Assembly (NCBI GenBank): GCA_964546995.1
Contig: CAZJKO010000053.1
Location: 1 to 5,465 of the forward strand
DNA from: CAZJKO01 sp964546995
GTDB lineage: Bacteria > Bacillota_I > Bacilli_A > RF39 > UBA660
DNA length: 5,465 nucleotides
Reading direction: 5' to 3'
The notes beneath the pieces were generated by a model. That model was not told where the DNA came from. It saw only the letters and a program-made list of their open reading frames with translations, and did no database searches. The position numbers and the translations under genes were made by a program. Of this stretch, positions 5,446 to 5,465 are shown piece after piece. Every line of letters starts with the position of its first letter. Position 1 is the stretch's first letter.

Positions 5446-5465
5446 GTTTTTGTTCCTTCGTACTG

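Overview
The window looks like chromosomal DNA of a low-GC Gram-positive bacterium of the Bacillota, class Bacilli in the broad sense. The evidence is AT-rich sequence, strong AGGAG-type ribosome binding sites, TGA read as a stop (yneF ends on it), and the Bacillus-type gene order tkt-sirA-yneF. A SirA homologue with a perfect Spo0A box (TGTCGAA) just upstream suggests a spore former or a close descendant of one. I cannot name the genus.

Layout. Minus strand, in the direction of transcription: (i) 4535-3216 is a secreted, C-terminally membrane-anchored protein with a cohesin-like N-terminal region, two tandem cadherin-like beta-sandwich domains and a highly charged stalk. It ends in a hairpin terminator. 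(ii) 3139-416 is a three-gene cluster: transketolase (tkt), a SirA-family DnaA inhibitor, and the small membrane protein YneF. It ends in a second terminator. (iii) 317 to the window edge is the N-terminal 105 residues of a protein with a SipW/TasA-type signal peptide, cut off by the edge. Plus strand: 4668-5408 is a divergent gene for a protein with the glycerophosphodiester phosphodiesterase (GDPD) fold, in which nearly all catalytic residues appear to be replaced. It is followed by a strong terminator.

How the genes relate. tkt, sirA and yneF follow the B. subtilis order although their functions are unrelated: pentose phosphate metabolism, replication control at sporulation, and an unknown membrane role. 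The Spo0A box between tkt and sirA offers a way to switch sirA on separately from the housekeeping tkt transcript. Two predicted cell-surface proteins flank the cluster. Three minus-strand promoters, for the surface-protein genes and tkt, look like extended -10 (TGN) promoters with poor -35 elements.

No RNA genes, insertion sequences, CRISPR arrays or attachment sites are visible. The longest gene-free stretch is the 132-base divergent intergenic region at 4536-4667. I see no clear new multi-gene system. The best leads are the Spo0A box/SirA pairing and the apparent pseudoenzyme.
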